In this document: piece by piece, positions 1-7,702 of the stretch
Position numbering within the stretch: position 1 is the stretch's first letter
Layout: every line of letters starts with the position of its first letter
Origin: Streptomyces yangpuensis
GTDB lineage: Bacteria > Actinomycetota > Actinomycetes > Streptomycetales > Streptomycetaceae
Direction: 5' to 3'
Length of the DNA: 38,153 bases
Assembly: GCF_001005295.1 (NCBI RefSeq)
Contig: NZ_LBMK01000002.1
Location: 1,598,224 to 1,636,376, forward strand
The notes under the pieces: model-generated
What the model was told of the DNA's origin: nothing
The model's database searches: none
Seen by the model: the letters and a program-made list of their open reading frames with translations, nothing else
Translations under genes and position numbers: made by a program

Positions 1-822
1 CCCCTGTCCCCGTCCCTCTCCACGGCCCCCGCCCCCGCCCCCACCTCCCCCCTCCTCGCCCCCGCGCCCGCCCCCGCCAAGGCCGCCGCCCCCGGGCCCC
101 ACTACACCGTGCGCCTCGCCCGTGACGAGGACGAGGTACGGGCCGCCCAGCGCCTGCGCCACCAGGTCTTCGCCGGTGAACTCGGCGCCCGCCTCGACGG
201 CCCCGAGCCCGGCCTCGACGCCGACGCCTTCGACGCCTACTGCGACCACCTCCTCGTCATCGACGAGCAGAGCGGACAGGTCGTCGGCACCTACCGGCTG
301 CTGCCCCCGGAGCGCGCCGCTGTCGCGGGCCGCCTGTACTCCGAGGGCGAGTTCGACCTCTCCGCGCTTGCCCCGATCCGCCCCGACCTCGTCGAGGTCG
401 GCCGCTCCTGCGTCCACCCCGACCACCGCAACGGCGCCGTCATCGCCCTCATCTGGGCAGGCCTCGCCCACTACATGGACCGCACCGGTCACAACTGGCT
501 CGCCGGCTGCTGCTCCATACCGCTCGCCGACGGCGGCGTCCTCGCCGCGGCCACCCGCGAGCGCGCCCTGACCCGCAGCCTCGCACCCGAGGAGTACCGG
601 GTCACCCCGCACATCCCCTGGAACCCCGAAGGCATCGACTTCCCCGACGGCATGGAACTGCCCCCGCTGCTGCGCGGCTACCTGCGCCTGGGCGCCTGGG
701 TCTGCGGAGAGCCCGCCCTCGACGCCGAGTTCGGCTGCACCGACCTGTACGTGCTGCTCTCCCTGCGCCGGACCAACCCGCGCTACCTCAAGCACTTCCG
801 CGCGCTCATCCCGGGCGCATGA
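1..822 (+). CDS. OlsB-like GNAT acyltransferase (5' end outside window)
   Basis: The frame is open from base 1 through a Pro/Ala-rich stretch, so the true start is probably upstream. A GTG at 109 is an internal candidate, but it would begin directly at the conserved YTVRLA part of the fold. The protein matches the GNAT/hemolysin-like family that includes OlsB, which transfers a 3-hydroxyacyl group from acyl carrier protein to ornithine to make lyso-ornithine lipid. Visible support: the RLRHQVFAGE N-terminal motif, the EVGRSCVHPDHRNGAVI acyl-donor region and the GCCSIPL block. The next gene, an acyltransferase of the PlsC/OlsA type, overlaps its stop codon by 4 bases (ATGA), so the two are likely co-translated and would form a two-step ornithine-lipid pathway. 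The ornithine substrate is inferred from family and pairing; another acyl acceptor is possible. Confidence 0.8.
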   Translation, partial: PLSPSLSTAPAPAPTSPLLAPAPAPAKAAAPGPHYTVRLARDEDEVRAAQRLRHQVFAGELGARLDGPEPGLDADAFDAYCDHLLVIDEQSGQVVGTYRLLPPERAAVAGRLYSEGEFDLSALAPIRPDLVEVGRSCVHPDHRNGAVIALIWAGLAHYMDRTGHNWLAGCCSIPLADGGVLAAATRERALTRSLAPEEYRVTPHIPWNPEGIDFPDGMELPPLLRGYLRLGAWVCGEPALDAEFGCTDLYVLLSLRRTNPRYLKHFRALIPGA

Positions 823-1760
823 GCGTCTGGCTGCCCACCTCGCCCTGTACCCCCGTGGCCTGCTCCGGCCACGAGGGGCGCACCGCGAGCGTCCCCCACG
901 CGGTCCTGCGGCTCACCGGCGCCGTCGCCCTGATCCTGCTCGGGATCCTCGGTGCCCCACCGGTCCGGCTGCTGCCGGCGGGCCCCCGGCACGCGGTGGT
1001 ACGCGCCTGGTCGGCCGCACTGGTACGCGCCTTCGGCCTGCGGATCACCGTGCACGGCAGCCCGGGCCCGTCCGGCGGCCACCTGCTCGTCGCCAACCAC
1101 ATCTCCTGGCTCGACATCCCGCTCGTCGCCACCGTCCTGCCCAGCCGGATGCTCGCCAAGAGCGACATCCGCGCCTGGCCCGTCCTCGGCCGCCTCGCCG
1201 CACGGGCCGGAACCCTGTTCATCGAGCGCGACCGCATCCGCGCCCTGCCCGCCACCGTCACCGCCATGACCCGCGCCCTGCTCGCCGGCCACCGGGTCAC
1301 CGTCTTCCCCGAAGGCTCCACCTGGTGCGGGCGCGCCCGTGGCACCTTCCGCAGGGCCGCCTTCCAGTCCGCCCTGGACGCGCGGGTCCCCGTACAGCCC
1401 CTGCACCTGGCGTACCTGCGGGCCGACGGGGAAACGGCCGGGGCGCCCGCCTTCGTCGGGGACGACCCGCTGACCGCCTCGCTGTGGCGGATCGCCCGGG
1501 CCCGCGGGATACGGGCCGAGGTCACGCTGCTGCCGCGGATCCCGCCGGGCCGCTACACGGACCGGCGGGACCTCGCGGCCGCCGCGCAGCGGGCCGTGGC
1601 CGACCGCGCGTCGGAGCGGACGACGCGGCCGGCCCCGTCCGATCAGCCCACCGGGCCCTCGGCGACCGACAGGGACAGCGCGAAGCGGCCCGCCGTGTCC
1701 GTCCACCACCGGGTCAGCTCCAGCCCGGCCGCGGCCAGCTCCTTCCGTACGCCCTCCTGA
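819..1760 (+). CDS. 1-acyl-glycerol-phosphate acyltransferase family (PlsC/OlsA-like)
   Basis: A membrane-associated PlsC-type acyltransferase, 313 residues. It carries the family HX4D catalytic motif within NHISWLD (residues 93-99) and the FPEGST acceptor motif (163-168), with a hydrophobic N-terminal segment (about 30-50). The start ATG overlaps the stop of the OlsB-like gene, so O-acylation of lyso-ornithine lipid (OlsA role) is the favoured function; phosphatidic acid synthesis is the alternative. The last 40 or so residues (Ser/Pro/Arg-rich, after about residue 275) are encoded antisense to the 3' end of egtD: the two convergent reading frames overlap by 118 bases. This tail shows no conserved motif and may have arisen by loss of an earlier stop codon. 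Confidence 0.85.
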   Translation: MSVWLPTSPCTPVACSGHEGRTASVPHAVLRLTGAVALILLGILGAPPVRLLPAGPRHAVVRAWSAALVRAFGLRITVHGSPGPSGGHLLVANHISWLDIPLVATVLPSRMLAKSDIRAWPVLGRLAARAGTLFIERDRIRALPATVTAMTRALLAGHRVTVFPEGSTWCGRARGTFRRAAFQSALDARVPVQPLHLAYLRADGETAGAPAFVGDDPLTASLWRIARARGIRAEVTLLPRIPPGRYTDRRDLAAAAQRAVADRASERTTRPAPSDQPTGPSATDRDSAKRPAVSVHHRVSSSPAAASSFRTPS

Positions 1761-2617
1761 CGGAACTTCGCGGACACCTCCGTCAGGATCTCCTCACCTT
1801 CCGCGAACGGCACCACCAGGTCCAGGGCCCGGACCTTCACCGTCACCTCGGACCGGGCTCGCAGTCGCATCTCGATCCACTCCTGCTCCCTGTTCCACAC
1901 CGCCACGTGCTCGAAGTCGGCGGTGTGGAAGTCGGCGTCCAGCTCCCGGTTGATGACGGCCAGCACGTTCTTGTTGAACTCGGCCGTCACCCCCCGGGCG
2001 TCGTCGTACGCCGTCACCAGCACGGCCTCGTCCTTCACCAGGTCCGTGCCCATCAGCAGCGCGTCCCCGGGCGACAGCATCGACCGTACGGCCGCCAGGA
2101 ACACCGCCCGCTCCGGCGGCAGCAGGTTCCCGATCGTGCCGCCCAGGAACACCACCAGCCGGGGACCGGGGGAGTCCGGCAGCTGCAGCGCCCGGGTGAA
2201 GTCGGCCAGCAGGGCGTGCACCCGCAGCCCCGGATGGTCGGCGAGCAGCGCGGTGGCCGCTCCCCGCAGGGCGCTCTCGCTCACGTCCACCGGCACGTAC
2301 GTGTCCAGCGCCGGCATCGCCTCGATCAGATGGCGGGTCTTCTCCGAGGAACCGGAACCCAGCTCCACCAGGGTGCGGGCCCCGCTCACCGCGGCGATCT
2401 CCCGCGCCCGCTCCAGCAGGATCTCCCGCTCCGCCCGCGTCGGGTAGTACTCGGGCAGCCGGGTGATCTCCTCGAAGAGTTCACTGCCCCGCGCGTCGTA
2501 GAACCACTTGGGCGGCAGCACCTTGGGCGTGTGCGTCAGCCCGTGCAGCACGTCTGCACGCAGGGCGGTCTCCGCCGCGTCCTCGTCGAGGGTCCGGGTC
2601 AACTGAAAGCTGGTCAC
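1643..2617 (-). CDS. egtD: L-histidine N-alpha-methyltransferase EgtD
   Basis: EgtD trimethylates histidine with SAM to hercynine, the first committed step of ergothioneine synthesis. The 324-residue protein has the SAM-binding ELGSGSSEKTR motif, the FLGGTIGNL segment and the C-terminal EMRLRA block typical of the family. The start is GTG with an AAGGAG ribosome site 7 bases upstream; it overlaps the egtC stop in a GTGA arrangement, so translation is coupled. It is the last gene of the egtABCD operon. Its 3' end overlaps the convergent acyltransferase gene. Confidence 0.95.
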   Translation of the reverse strand: MTSFQLTRTLDEDAAETALRADVLHGLTHTPKVLPPKWFYDARGSELFEEITRLPEYYPTRAEREILLERAREIAAVSGARTLVELGSGSSEKTRHLIEAMPALDTYVPVDVSESALRGAATALLADHPGLRVHALLADFTRALQLPDSPGPRLVVFLGGTIGNLLPPERAVFLAAVRSMLSPGDALLMGTDLVKDEAVLVTAYDDARGVTAEFNKNVLAVINRELDADFHTADFEHVAVWNREQEWIEMRLRARSEVTVKVRALDLVVPFAEGEEILTEVSAKFRQEGVRKELAAAGLELTRWWTDTAGRFALSLSVAEGPVG

Positions 2618-3372
2618 GTGCGGTTCTCCTTGAGCGGGGTCAGGCGGACCCGCGTACGGGTGGCGGTCAGCAGGGTCCGGTCGGGCACTTCGCACCACCG
2701 GGTGTCGTCGTCGTACGGCTCGGACGCCACCACGGTGCGCCCGCCCCCCGGATCGGTCAGGTACCAGAGCGAATCGCCCCAGGCCGTCGCGGCGATCGCC
2801 GCGCCGTCCGTGAGCAGCAGGTTCAGCCGGGAGCCGGGCGCCGCCGAGGACAGCTCCCGCACGGGCTCGGCGAGCGCCGTGCCCAGGTCGTCCCCGGCCC
2901 GCAGCCGGCGCCGTACCAGTGCCCAGATCAGCGCCGAATCGGTGCGGGCCGCCAGTTGCAGCAGCTCCTCCGGCGGCAGCGCCGCGGCGAGCGGCGCCGC
3001 CGACTCCGGCCAGTTGCGCACCGCGCCGTTGTGGCTGAACAGCCACGGCCCGTCCGTGAAGGGTGCGGCCGCGGCCTCGCCGTCGGCCCCGGCCAGCGTG
3101 GCGTCGCGTACGGCGGCCAGCACGGCCCCGCTGCGCACCACGCGGGAGAGGTCGGTGAAGGTCAGGTCGCCCCAGATCGGCCCGGCGCGACGGTAGCGGG
3201 CGGGCACCGGGTCGCCCTCGGCGTACCAGCCGACGCCGAAGCCGTCGGCGTTGACCGTGCCGTGCTGCTGGCGGCGCGGCTCCCAGGACTGGCGCACCAG
3301 CGAGTGCTCGGGCTCGCTCAGCAGCCTCCCGAGCGGCACCTCCGGGCCCAGATAGGCGAGATGACGGCACAT
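2614..3372 (-). CDS. egtC: Gamma-glutamyl hercynylcysteine sulfoxide amidohydrolase EgtC
   Basis: EgtC is a class II glutamine amidotransferase-like (Ntn) hydrolase that removes the gamma-glutamyl group from gamma-glutamyl-hercynylcysteine sulfoxide. The 252-residue product begins MCRHLAY, giving Cys2 as the N-terminal nucleophile after Met removal, and includes NADGFGVGWY and SHNGAVRN, typical of this fold. The ATG shares one base with the egtB stop (TGATG), and its own stop overlaps the egtD GTG, showing strict operon coupling. Confidence 0.94.
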   Translation of the reverse strand: MCRHLAYLGPEVPLGRLLSEPEHSLVRQSWEPRRQQHGTVNADGFGVGWYAEGDPVPARYRRAGPIWGDLTFTDLSRVVRSGAVLAAVRDATLAGADGEAAAAPFTDGPWLFSHNGAVRNWPESAAPLAAALPPEELLQLAARTDSALIWALVRRRLRAGDDLGTALAEPVRELSSAAPGSRLNLLLTDGAAIAATAWGDSLWYLTDPGGGRTVVASEPYDDDTRWCEVPDRTLLTATRTRVRLTPLKENRT

Positions 3373-4676
3373 CAGAGGTCCCTCGCGGTGCGGAAGCCGG
3401 AGAAGATCTGCCGCCGCACCGGCAGGTCCCAGTTGCGGAAGGTGCCCCGGCAGGCCACCGGGTCCACCGCGAAGGAACCGCCCCGCAGCACCTTGTGCTC
3501 CGGGCCGAAGAACACCTCCGAGTACTCCCGGTAGGGGAAGGCCCGGAAACCCGGGTACGGCAGGAAGTCGGACGCCGTCCACTCCCACACGTCGCCGATC
3601 AGCTGGCGCACCCCGAGCGGGGACGCCCCGGCCGGGTAGCTGCCCGCGCGGGACGGGCGCAGGTGCCGCTGCCCAAGGTTGGCGTGGGCCGGGGTCGGGT
3701 CCGCGTCGCCCCACGGGTAGCGGGCCGAGCGGCCGGTCGCGGGATCGAAGCGGGCGGCCTTCTCCCACTCGGTCTCCGTGGGCAGCCGCCGCCCCGCCCA
3801 GCGGGCGTAGGCGTCCGCCTCGTACCAACTGACGTGCAGAACCGGTTCTTCATCGGGGACGGGCTCGGTCACCCCGAAGCGGCGGCGCAGCCATTCGCCG
3901 CCCTCCCGGTGCCAGAACAGCGGCGCCTCGATCGAGTGCCGGCGGATCTGGTCCCAGCCGGCCGGCGCCCACCAGCGCGGTTCGTGGTATCCGCCGTCCG
4001 CCATGAAGGCGCGGTACGCGGCGTTCGTCACGGGCAGCGTGTCCATCCAGAACGCCTCGGTGTCCCTCCGGTGCGCCGGCCGTTCGTTGTCCAGCGACCA
4101 CGGCTCGGTGGAGGTGCCCATGGTGAACGGGCCCGCGGGTATGAGGACCTCGGCGGCGCCCGGCGGGTCGTAGGGCGCGTCCGGCTCCGGTGCGGTCAGC
4201 ACGGGGGCACCGCGCCGCAGCTGATGGGTGATCAGCATGGTCTCGTCGTGCTGCTGCTCGTGCTGGGCGATCATCCCGAAGGCGAAGCCGTCGTCGAGGA
4301 GCGCGCTGCCCTCCAGCGGGGTCTCCTCGAGGAGGTCGAAGACCCGGCCGCGGACCTCGGCGGCGTACCGGCGGGCCTCCTCGGGCCCCAGCAGCGGCAG
4401 CTTCGGCCGTTCGGCACGCGGATGCTCGAAGGCGTCGTAGAGGGGGTCGATATCGGGGCGCATCGACTCGCGTCCGGCGACCCGCCGGAGCAGCCAGAGC
4501 TCCTCCTGGTTGCCGATGTGCGCCAGGTCCCAGACCAGCGGGGACATCAGGGGGGAGTGCTGGGCGGTGAGGTCGGCGTCGGTCACCGCGTCCGTGAGGG
4601 CCGCCGTCCGGGCCCGCGCGGCGGTCAGCGAGGCCGCCGCCCGTTCCCGCAGCCCGGGGTGGGATTCGGTGGTCAT
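3372..4676 (-). CDS. egtB: Ergothioneine sulfoxide synthase EgtB
   Basis: EgtB is a non-haem iron enzyme that joins gamma-glutamylcysteine and hercynine through an oxygen-dependent C-S bond. The 434-residue protein has the expected two parts: an N-terminal DinB-like domain with candidate iron ligands His53 (WDLAHIGN) and His139/His143 (HEQQH), and a C-terminal formylglycine-generating-enzyme-like domain (about 190-434) with IPAGPFTMGT, PTETEWEKAAR, GDVWEWTASDF and VLRGGSF. The ATG overlaps the egtA stop by 4 bases. Confidence 0.95.
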   Translation of the reverse strand: MTTESHPGLRERAAASLTAARARTAALTDAVTDADLTAQHSPLMSPLVWDLAHIGNQEELWLLRRVAGRESMRPDIDPLYDAFEHPRAERPKLPLLGPEEARRYAAEVRGRVFDLLEETPLEGSALLDDGFAFGMIAQHEQQHDETMLITHQLRRGAPVLTAPEPDAPYDPPGAAEVLIPAGPFTMGTSTEPWSLDNERPAHRRDTEAFWMDTLPVTNAAYRAFMADGGYHEPRWWAPAGWDQIRRHSIEAPLFWHREGGEWLRRRFGVTEPVPDEEPVLHVSWYEADAYARWAGRRLPTETEWEKAARFDPATGRSARYPWGDADPTPAHANLGQRHLRPSRAGSYPAGASPLGVRQLIGDVWEWTASDFLPYPGFRAFPYREYSEVFFGPEHKVLRGGSFAVDPVACRGTFRNWDLPVRRQIFSGFRTARDL

Positions 4677-6043
4677 CGCAGGGCCTCCTTCCCGTCGGGC
4701 CGCAGCTGCGGCGGTTCGTCCCCCGGACATCGGCCACGCAGGACGAAGCGCTCGGTGAACGCGCCGACGGTGTCCCGGACGTGCGTGGTCGCACCGAGCC
4801 GGGGCAGGGCCTCCGTGGCCGCGCGGAAGCAGGTCTTGGCGGCCGCCCGCAGCTCGGGATCGGTCAGACCGTGGCGGGCGGCGGACCGCCAGAGCGGATT
4901 GCGGGGGGCGGGCTGCGCGCCGTAGGCGTCGGCCAGGGCCTTGGTCACCCGGTAGGCGGTCTCGGCGGCTTCCGGGTCGTCGAACAGCGCGTGCACGATG
5001 GCCACCGGGACCAGCCAGCCGTCGTCGCCGGGCTGCGCGTCGATCATGCGCAACTCCATGTGGCCGCGCGGCCGCACGGGCGGGAACAGCGTCGTGAGGT
5101 GGTAGTCCAGATCCTCGGCGGTGGGCGCCCGCAGAGCCTGCCCGTCGTCGCCCGCGCGCAGCCAGTCGCGGAAGGTCGTGCCGCGCGGGACGTCCCAGGC
5201 CTCGCCCTCGTACGACCGTACGCACATCACCTCGGTGTCCAGGGCCTGGCGGACCCAGCCGTCCCGCGGCTCCGCGTCCAGCGGCGGGGCGAGGGTGCGC
5301 CGGGCGTCCAGGTCGTCCCAGATCCCCTGGCGGGAGCACCGCCAGCCGGCGTACGGTCCCTCGTCCGCGGGGGAGTTGGCGAAGGCGGCCACCAGGACCG
5401 CACCGAGCAGGTGGGCGAGGCGCCAGCGCCGGCCGTGGCCGAGCCCGCCCGGCTCCTCGTACCCGGCGTCCACGCAGACCTGCACGGAGGCGGAGGCACA
5501 CATCATGGTGCGGCCGGCCGGGCCGGTGCGGTCGAAGTATGCCTCCATCGCGTCGTAGCGCGGGCTGTTGAGCAGCCGGCGGTAGGGGAGGCGGGGATCA
5601 CGGCCGAGGCCGCGCAGGACCAGTCCCTGCTCGCGCAGGGCGGCGCGGACGGCGGTCAGGTCGTCCTGGAGCCCGTCCACGCAGCCCGTGAGGGAGGTGG
5701 CGGGGGCCGAGCTGAGTTCGAGCTGTCCGCCCGGTTCGACGGTCACCCGGGAGTGCAGGGGCAGCGCACGGGCCGCGGCGTGCGCCGCCCGGAGCCGCTC
5801 GGGGGCCACGGCCAGTCCGGGCCGCTCGGCGTCCACGACCAGCCATTCGAGTTCGGCACCGAGAAGGCGGGGCGGGCCGGTCTTGAAACAGATCCCGTGG
5901 ATCAGATGCTCCGCCTGTTTCTCGCTGATCGCGGGGGAGGGCGGGGCGTCGGATGGGGGATCGGCGGAGGCGGGCGCGTCCTGCGCGGGAGCGTCCGGCG
6001 CAGGCGGGGGAAAGGGCGGGGGAACGGGTGGGTCGAGGGGCAT
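4673..6043 (-). CDS. egtA: Glutamate-cysteine ligase EgtA
   Basis: EgtA makes gamma-glutamylcysteine from glutamate and cysteine with ATP, supplying the sulfur donor for EgtB. The protein belongs to the glutamate-cysteine ligase GCS2 superfamily: GAELEWLVVD, EPGGQLELSSAP and MCASASVQVCVD are visible conserved blocks. I chose the ATG at 6043 because GAGGA lies 7 bases before it (456 residues); an in-frame GTG/ATG pair at 6082/6079 would add about 13 residues. The first 50 residues are a Pro/Ala-rich low-complexity leader. It is the first gene of the operon, divergent from the PARG-like gene. Confidence 0.92.
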   Translation of the reverse strand: MPLDPPVPPPFPPPAPDAPAQDAPASADPPSDAPPSPAISEKQAEHLIHGICFKTGPPRLLGAELEWLVVDAERPGLAVAPERLRAAHAAARALPLHSRVTVEPGGQLELSSAPATSLTGCVDGLQDDLTAVRAALREQGLVLRGLGRDPRLPYRRLLNSPRYDAMEAYFDRTGPAGRTMMCASASVQVCVDAGYEEPGGLGHGRRWRLAHLLGAVLVAAFANSPADEGPYAGWRCSRQGIWDDLDARRTLAPPLDAEPRDGWVRQALDTEVMCVRSYEGEAWDVPRGTTFRDWLRAGDDGQALRAPTAEDLDYHLTTLFPPVRPRGHMELRMIDAQPGDDGWLVPVAIVHALFDDPEAAETAYRVTKALADAYGAQPAPRNPLWRSAARHGLTDPELRAAAKTCFRAATEALPRLGATTHVRDTVGAFTERFVLRGRCPGDEPPQLRPDGKEALR

Positions 6044-6150
6044 GACCGGGTCCTCTTCTCCTGTCGTCGGCCGGGACATCACCCGTGCCTACCCCTCCCT
6101 CGGGCACAAAATCCTTTGCCGCCGGGAAAGGAGGTGCACAGGATGGCGGC
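6044..6150. promoter_or_regulatory. Divergent intergenic region, egt operon / PARG-like gene
   Basis: This 107-base spacer must hold the promoters of both the egt operon (minus) and the PARG-like gene (plus). The only clear signal is a near-perfect Shine-Dalgarno AAAGGAGGT at 6127-6135. It is ideally placed for an ATG at 6143 that opens a 3-codon mini-ORF, and too far (16 bases) from the GTG at 6151. No convincing -35/-10 pair was recognised. Confidence 0.5.
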
Positions 6151-7005
6151 GTGAGCAGCAGATTGCGCGAGATCGCGCGGGAGAACGCGGAAATCCTGGC
6201 GGCCGGGGGGTACCGGACGCGGTCGGGACGGCAGGTGTCCCTTGCCGCCGCCCTGGCGGACGCCAAGGCAGGAACCAGAATATATGGGCCAAACCAGGTC
6301 ATTCCAGGCGAGCAACCCGTGGGTGGGGCGCGTACGACGGTCGTCGAGGTCACGGGGGAGAGCAGTACGGTCGCTGCCCGTAGGCTCGCGACGGACCCTT
6401 CGGCGGGTCCGGGGGTGGGTCCGGCGGGGACGTCGGTGGCGGTCCTGAACTTCGCCTCGGCCCGGAATCCCGGGGGCGGCTACGTCCGCGGGGCCAAGGC
6501 GCAGGAGGAGGCCCTGTGCCGTGCCTCCGCCCTGTACGAGACGCTGCTGGAGGCTCGGGAGTACTACGAGGTGCACCGCGCGGAAGTCAGCACCTTCTAC
6601 ACCGACCGGGTGATTCACTCGCCCGGCGTGCCGGTTTTCCGCGACGACCGGGGCGAGCTGATGGAGTCGCCGTTCCGGGCCGGTTTCCTGACCTCGCCCG
6701 CGCCGAACGCGGGCACGATCCTGCGGCAGGAACCGGAGCGGGCCGCGGAGATCCCGGGGGCGCTGGCCCGGCGCGCGGAGCTGGTCCTGGAGGTGGCGGC
6801 GCTGCACGAGTACCGGCAGCTGGTGCTGGGGGCCTGGGGGTGCGGGGTGTTCCGCAACGACCCGGCGGTGGTGGCCGAGGCCTTCAGGGCCCTGCTGGCG
6901 ACCCGCTTCGCGGGCACCTTCGAGCGAGTGGTGTTCGCGATCCTGGATCCCGCACCACACTCCCGCCAGGCCTTCGAACGAACCTTCGCCACCCCCACCC
7001 CCTGA
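6151..7005 (+). CDS. TIGR02452-type macrodomain protein (microbial PARG-like)
   Basis: A 284-residue protein of the TIGR02452 / microbial poly(ADP-ribose) glycohydrolase-like family, which hydrolyses or binds ADP-ribose. The PARG signature is complete: GGG at 108-110, seven residues, then QEE at 118-120, inside NPGGGYVRGAKAQEEALCR. The family-like N-terminus SSRLREIAREN supports the GTG start at 6151, although an in-frame GTG at 6085 exists. The best ribosome site serves a three-codon ORF at 6143-6154 whose TGA overlaps this GTG, so initiation may be by coupling. It diverges from the egt operon and converges on a PemK-like gene. The link to ergothioneine is positional only. Confidence 0.82.
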   Translation: MSSRLREIARENAEILAAGGYRTRSGRQVSLAAALADAKAGTRIYGPNQVIPGEQPVGGARTTVVEVTGESSTVAARRLATDPSAGPGVGPAGTSVAVLNFASARNPGGGYVRGAKAQEEALCRASALYETLLEAREYYEVHRAEVSTFYTDRVIHSPGVPVFRDDRGELMESPFRAGFLTSPAPNAGTILRQEPERAAEIPGALARRAELVLEVAALHEYRQLVLGAWGCGVFRNDPAVVAEAFRALLATRFAGTFERVVFAILDPAPHSRQAFERTFATPTP

Positions 7006-7009
7006 CGCG

Positions 7010-7033
7010 GCCGGCCGGAGCGAGGCGGCCGGC
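7010..7033. terminator. Bidirectional hairpin between convergent genes
   Basis: GCCGGCC (7010-7016) pairs with GGCCGGC (7027-7033) across a 10-base loop, between the stops of the PARG-like gene (7005) and the PemK-like gene (7042). There is no T tract, as is usual in high-GC actinomycetes. Confidence 0.5.
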
Positions 7034-7041
7034 GGGTGCGG

Positions 7042-7506
7042 TCAGTGCCAGCCGTAGCGTTCGCGCAGACGGTCGACCACCAGCCCGAAGCGTCCCCGGT
7101 CCAGCGCGCAGGCCTCGCGCCGCATCCCCGACTCGTGCACGCGCAGCACCCGGTCGACGTCCACCCACGACTCCCGGCCCGCGCTGTCCCACGGGCCCGT
7201 CCCGATCGGCACCCATGCGCGGTCGTGGTTGTGCCGCTTGCTGGACAGCTGTACCGCGAGCAGCGTCCGGCCGCCCGCCTCGCGGGCGACGACCAGCACC
7301 GGACGGTCCTTGCCGCGGCCGTCGTTCTCCTCGAACGGGACCCAGGTCCACACGATCTCGCCCGGGTCGGGGTCGCCGTCGGGATCCGGGGCGTACTCGG
7401 TCCGCACCGGCCCGATGGCGTGCGGATCGGCCTCCGTGGTGGCCGTGGCGCCGTCGCGGCCCGGTTGCTCCGTGTAGCCGCTGCTGTGCTGCGAAAGTGC
7501 CGTCAT
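7042..7506 (-). CDS. PemK/MazF-like toxin-family protein
   Basis: A 154-residue protein whose C-terminal 100 residues match the PemK/MazF fold: GEIVWTWVPFEENDGRGKDRPVLVVA at the start of the barrel, then LLAVQLSSK and ESWVDVDRVLRV. MazF/PemK toxins are sequence-specific endoribonucleases. The N-terminal 50 residues are acidic and unstructured, unlike compact toxins. No antitoxin-like gene flanks it, so it may be a solitary, domesticated member. The start at 7506 has no Shine-Dalgarno; a TAATCT hexamer (7514-7519 on the complementary strand) ends 7 bases before the ATG, suggesting a leaderless transcript. Confidence 0.78.
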   Translation of the reverse strand: MTALSQHSSGYTEQPGRDGATATTEADPHAIGPVRTEYAPDPDGDPDPGEIVWTWVPFEENDGRGKDRPVLVVAREAGGRTLLAVQLSSKRHNHDRAWVPIGTGPWDSAGRESWVDVDRVLRVHESGMRREACALDRGRFGLVVDRLRERYGWH

Positions 7507-7519
7507 TGCGGGGAGATTA
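7507..7519 (-). promoter_or_regulatory. Putative leaderless -10 element of PemK-like gene
   Basis: TAATCT reads on the minus strand seven bases ahead of the ATG at 7506, the spacing expected when transcription starts at the initiation codon. No obvious -35 was picked out. Confidence 0.4.
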
Positions 7520-7702
7520 CTGGCTTCTCGGCGCGAAGGACAGCCGCGGCGGTCACGCTCCGCATCCGGCGGGCGTACCGGCGATACCGCCGTACCGCTG
7601 CGGGCGCCTGTGGCGGGAAGCGCGCCGTCCAGGTGGTGCTGCCTCGGCCGGGCGCCCGCACCAAGGTTCGCAGAAGGACCAGGACCGGGTTCCCGTCCGG
7701 TC

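Noticed and set aside
1325..3196. Long plus-strand frame opposite the egt genes
   Set aside because: Arg/Gly/Pro-rich shadow of egtD/egtC on the other strand, typical of high-GC DNA.
7042..7506. Complete toxin-antitoxin module
   Set aside because: No antitoxin-like small gene lies upstream or downstream.
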